Source: Microbacterium sp. SL75
GTDB taxonomy: Bacteria; Actinomycetota; Actinomycetes; Actinomycetales; Microbacteriaceae
Length of the DNA stretch: 64,000 nucleotides
NCBI RefSeq assembly: GCF_026625865.1
Contig: NZ_CP113067.1
Coordinates: 2,046,001 to 2,110,000, forward strand
Direction: 5' to 3'
Shown: piece by piece, positions 61,969 through 64,000 of the stretch
How the letters are laid out: every line of letters starts with the position of its first letter
How positions within the stretch are numbered: the first letter of the stretch is position 1
Position numbers and translations under genes: made by a program
The notes under the pieces: model-generated
The model's database searches: none
What the model saw: only the letters and a program-made list of their open reading frames with translations
Told to the model about the DNA's origin: nothing

Positions 61969-63885
61969 TCAGCACCCCTCGATGCGGAAAAGCCGCGCGG
62001 CGGGACCCTGGGAGTCCACGAGCACGAGGTGCGTGCCGGCAGTGAGGTCCTGAATGCCGTTGTATTCCGCGGCGCCCGCCGGATTGATGACGTCCTGGGT
62101 GCCGAAGTCGAGCACGTAGTCGATGCCGAGCTCGTCGACCGTGCGGCACACGGCCGGGTCGGAGTCGATGTCGCGCAGATGAGCGTTGAGGAAGAGCAGC
62201 TCGGGGGAGGGGTTGCCGAAGACGTGCTTCTGGGTCACCTGGCGGTCGGCGAAGGCGAGAGCGAGAGAGGCACCCGTCCGGGGGCTCCCGGCGATGAGGG
62301 CGTCGGGGGGCGTCTCGTCGTCGAGGCGTTCGAGCAGGGCCTCTTCGTCGGATGACAGGATCAGGGAGCTGTCGGTGTAGGCGTAGGCCTCGTGCACCTG
62401 GCTGAGCGCGATGCGCACGTTCGGCCCGATCGCGACCGAGAACACGGCGGCGACGCCGACGACGACGGCGCCGACGTGGAGCCATCCCGGCACGCGTCGA
62501 CCACGAACCCCCGCTCGGACGAGATCGACGATCGCGAGAGCGCCGAGGGTGGCGACGGGGATGGCCACCAGCGGCAGGAGCGCGGCGAGCCGGTTCGAGT
62601 CGTTGTACCAGGGGTTGGTGAGCAGCTGACGCAGGGGACTGTCGATGCGCAGGCCCGAGGCCACGGCGAACAGCAGCACGGCGACGGCGAAGGGAGCCAG
62701 GACCGGTAGCAGACGCGGGCGGCGCGCAACGGCGATGAAGCCCGCGATCAGCAGCAGGGATGCGACCACGGTCGGGGTGAACCCGCGGGGCGCGGCGAAC
62801 AGGCCCTCGCCGAGCGACTGCGACAGCTGCTGCCACGGGGCCCAGCCCGAGTGCTCGGCCCCCGTGCGGAAGACCGCGACGGTGCCCGCCATCGCCACGG
62901 CGAAAGCGACGACCGAGATCAACAGCCCGAGAAGAGCTCCGCGGGTGCGGTCGGTGATCGCGCGCACCGCGAAGGTGGTGACCACGACGGCGGCGGCGAA
63001 GAACAACAGACTCAGGAACGCGTTGGGGTGGCCGAGGAAGGTCCCGCCGGCCAGCAGGGCGACGAGGAGAGCCGAGCGTACCAGGGCGGGCGCGCCGCGC
63101 TCTGGCAGCATCGTCACGATGACCGCGAGGGCCGCGGGGAGCATCGCGTAACCGACGAGGTTGGGGTACAGCACGCCCCAGTTGAAGAACAGGGCGGGGA
63201 AAGCCCCGAACCCCGTCGACAGCGCGGCGGAGACGACATAGGCGGTGCGGCGCTGGGCGAAGAAGGCCCCGGCGAGAGCCATCGCTGAGGCGGGCCAGAG
63301 GATCGACACGATCGCCAGGTTCGATCCGTTCACCGCGACGGGGACGCTCGCGCCCGTCAACTCGGCGCCGAGGGTGGTGAGGGCGTGCCAGGCGTTCGGA
63401 TAGAAGCCGATGTCGGAGGTCGACCCGATCTGGAACGGCGAAGCGCTGCCGTTCTGCAGGCCGAGGGCGATCGCGTTCAGGTGGACGATGTTGTCGAAGC
63501 GCTGCGCGATGTTGCCGGGAGCGCCGAACGCGCGAGCGAACATGACGGCGCTGACGAGGGCCGTCGCCGCCAGCGACAGCAGCGCGACCAGGCCGGTCCG
63601 GCGTGCGGCGGGAGCGGCGTCGACCCCGGCGAAGCGGCGGAGGACGAGCGCGATGCCGACGACCAGGAGCGTGACCAGGGCGAGGGGGATCAGGTTCCAC
63701 CGCAGACCCACGAGGGGAGCGACGGATGCCGCGGCGGCGGCGATCGTGACCGAGATGGCCGGGGCGAGGAGCAGGCGCTGAGGGCTCCGCCAGCCCCAGC
63801 CTGCGACGACCACGGCGGCGCCGGGGATGATCAGGACGGCAGCGACCGCGAGGTACGCCGGGACCGCGCTGATCCAGTCACCCAT
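61969..63885 (-). CDS. DUF6541-like polytopic membrane protein, putative GT-C glycosyltransferase
   Basis: 638 residues with about 13 hydrophobic segments over residues 1-480, followed by an extracytoplasmic domain (about 490-638). The first long loop after helix 4-5 contains NIAQRFDNIVHLNAIALGL and FYPNAWHAL, with an Asp/His pattern like the catalytic loop of GT-C enzymes. Members of this family are found in actinobacterial cell-wall glycan loci. The ATG at 63885 is chosen as a hydrophobic protein start; 13 extra codons upstream are Arg-rich and less likely. First gene of the leftward run to 56111. Confidence 0.75.
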   Translation of the reverse strand: MGDWISAVPAYLAVAAVLIIPGAAVVVAGWGWRSPQRLLLAPAISVTIAAAAASVAPLVGLRWNLIPLALVTLLVVGIALVLRRFAGVDAAPAARRTGLVALLSLAATALVSAVMFARAFGAPGNIAQRFDNIVHLNAIALGLQNGSASPFQIGSTSDIGFYPNAWHALTTLGAELTGASVPVAVNGSNLAIVSILWPASAMALAGAFFAQRRTAYVVSAALSTGFGAFPALFFNWGVLYPNLVGYAMLPAALAVIVTMLPERGAPALVRSALLVALLAGGTFLGHPNAFLSLLFFAAAVVVTTFAVRAITDRTRGALLGLLISVVAFAVAMAGTVAVFRTGAEHSGWAPWQQLSQSLGEGLFAAPRGFTPTVVASLLLIAGFIAVARRPRLLPVLAPFAVAVLLFAVASGLRIDSPLRQLLTNPWYNDSNRLAALLPLVAIPVATLGALAIVDLVRAGVRGRRVPGWLHVGAVVVGVAAVFSVAIGPNVRIALSQVHEAYAYTDSSLILSSDEEALLERLDDETPPDALIAGSPRTGASLALAFADRQVTQKHVFGNPSPELLFLNAHLRDIDSDPAVCRTVDELGIDYVLDFGTQDVINPAGAAEYNGIQDLTAGTHLVLVDSQGPAARLFRIEGC

Positions 63886-63922
63886 GCAATTCCGTCTCCG
63901 TCCGCGGCCGTTTCGACACGCC

Positions 63923-63928
63923 ATCGTA
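63923..63928 (-). promoter_or_regulatory. -10 box upstream of the DUF6541-like operon
   Basis: TACGAT on the minus strand about 37 nt before the ATG at 63885, giving a leader of about 30 nt with the purine-rich GGACGGAGACGGA as its ribosome site. Confidence 0.5.
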
Positions 63929-63986
63929 TCGGACGGTCTCTGCGGGGCCGCTGAGCGCGGCCGCGGGGGCTCGGATGCGCCCCGGG

Positions 63987-63992
63987 TAGTAT
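63987..63992 (+). promoter_or_regulatory. -10 box for a gene beyond the window
   Basis: TAGTAT, followed by CGAGCGGA at the window edge. With the 6-nt rule seen elsewhere, a rightward leaderless gene would begin at about 63999. Confidence 0.35.
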
Positions 63993-64000
63993 CGAGCGGA

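Overview
The window is a high-GC (roughly 70% by eye), densely coded actinobacterial chromosome segment. Gene content and order fit Microbacteriaceae, most likely Microbacterium or a close relative. The pointers are a three-subunit actinobacterial acyl-CoA carboxylase, an LpdA-type flavoprotein, an RmlC-RmlD fusion, a choice-of-anchor G type surface protein, many GTG starts with 4-nt GTGA/ATGA overlaps, and frequent leaderless promoters. The genus is an inference from gene content; no 16S rRNA gene is present.

Region 1 (1-4231) is sugar phosphotransferase control. A PTS IIB component, HPr (ptsH) and enzyme I (ptsI, cut by the window edge) are transcribed leftward. They face a divergent PRD/IIB/IIA transcriptional regulator across a palindromic promoter region.

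Region 2 (4334-11758) is the most unusual part. One tightly coupled leftward operon encodes a secreted choice-of-anchor G type protein, a 64-aa protein carrying an LAVTG-membrane-Arg sorting-like signal, a membrane GT2 glycosyltransferase with QRTRW, an exosortase-family protein with a Cys/Arg/His triad, and a UDP-GlcNAc 2-epimerase. A large LuxR-type ATPase regulator is divergent to it. I read this as a candidate surface-protein processing and glycosylation system related in design to exosortase G loci.

Region 3 (11836-28734) is mostly housekeeping: phosphohexomutase, purine nucleoside phosphorylase, LpdA-like oxidoreductase, acyl-CoA carboxylase alpha, Maf, an RNA methyltransferase, a two-component pair with a third membrane protein, acyl-CoA carboxylase epsilon and beta, BirA, a PH-domain membrane protein, PurK and PurE. 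A tandemly duplicated 160-bp palindromic element lies between lpdA and the carboxylase alpha gene.

Region 4 (28731-63885) is a very large cell-surface glycopolymer locus. It holds an LCP ligase, dTDP-rhamnose synthesis (rmlA, rmlB, rmlC-D fusion), two RgpF-like rhamnan proteins with a Wzm/Wzt ABC exporter, many GT2 and GT4 glycosyltransferases, two Wzx-like flippases, a GT11 fucosyltransferase-like enzyme, a second and divergent UDP-GlcNAc 2-epimerase, a UDP-glucuronate decarboxylase, and DUF2142-like and DUF6541-like polytopic proteins. It also holds a lipoprotein followed by a five-repeat secreted protein. Base composition and codon use are less extreme in much of 31-54 kb, which is typical of variable surface-polysaccharide islands.

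No rRNA, tRNA, CRISPR array, insertion sequence or phage gene was recognised.
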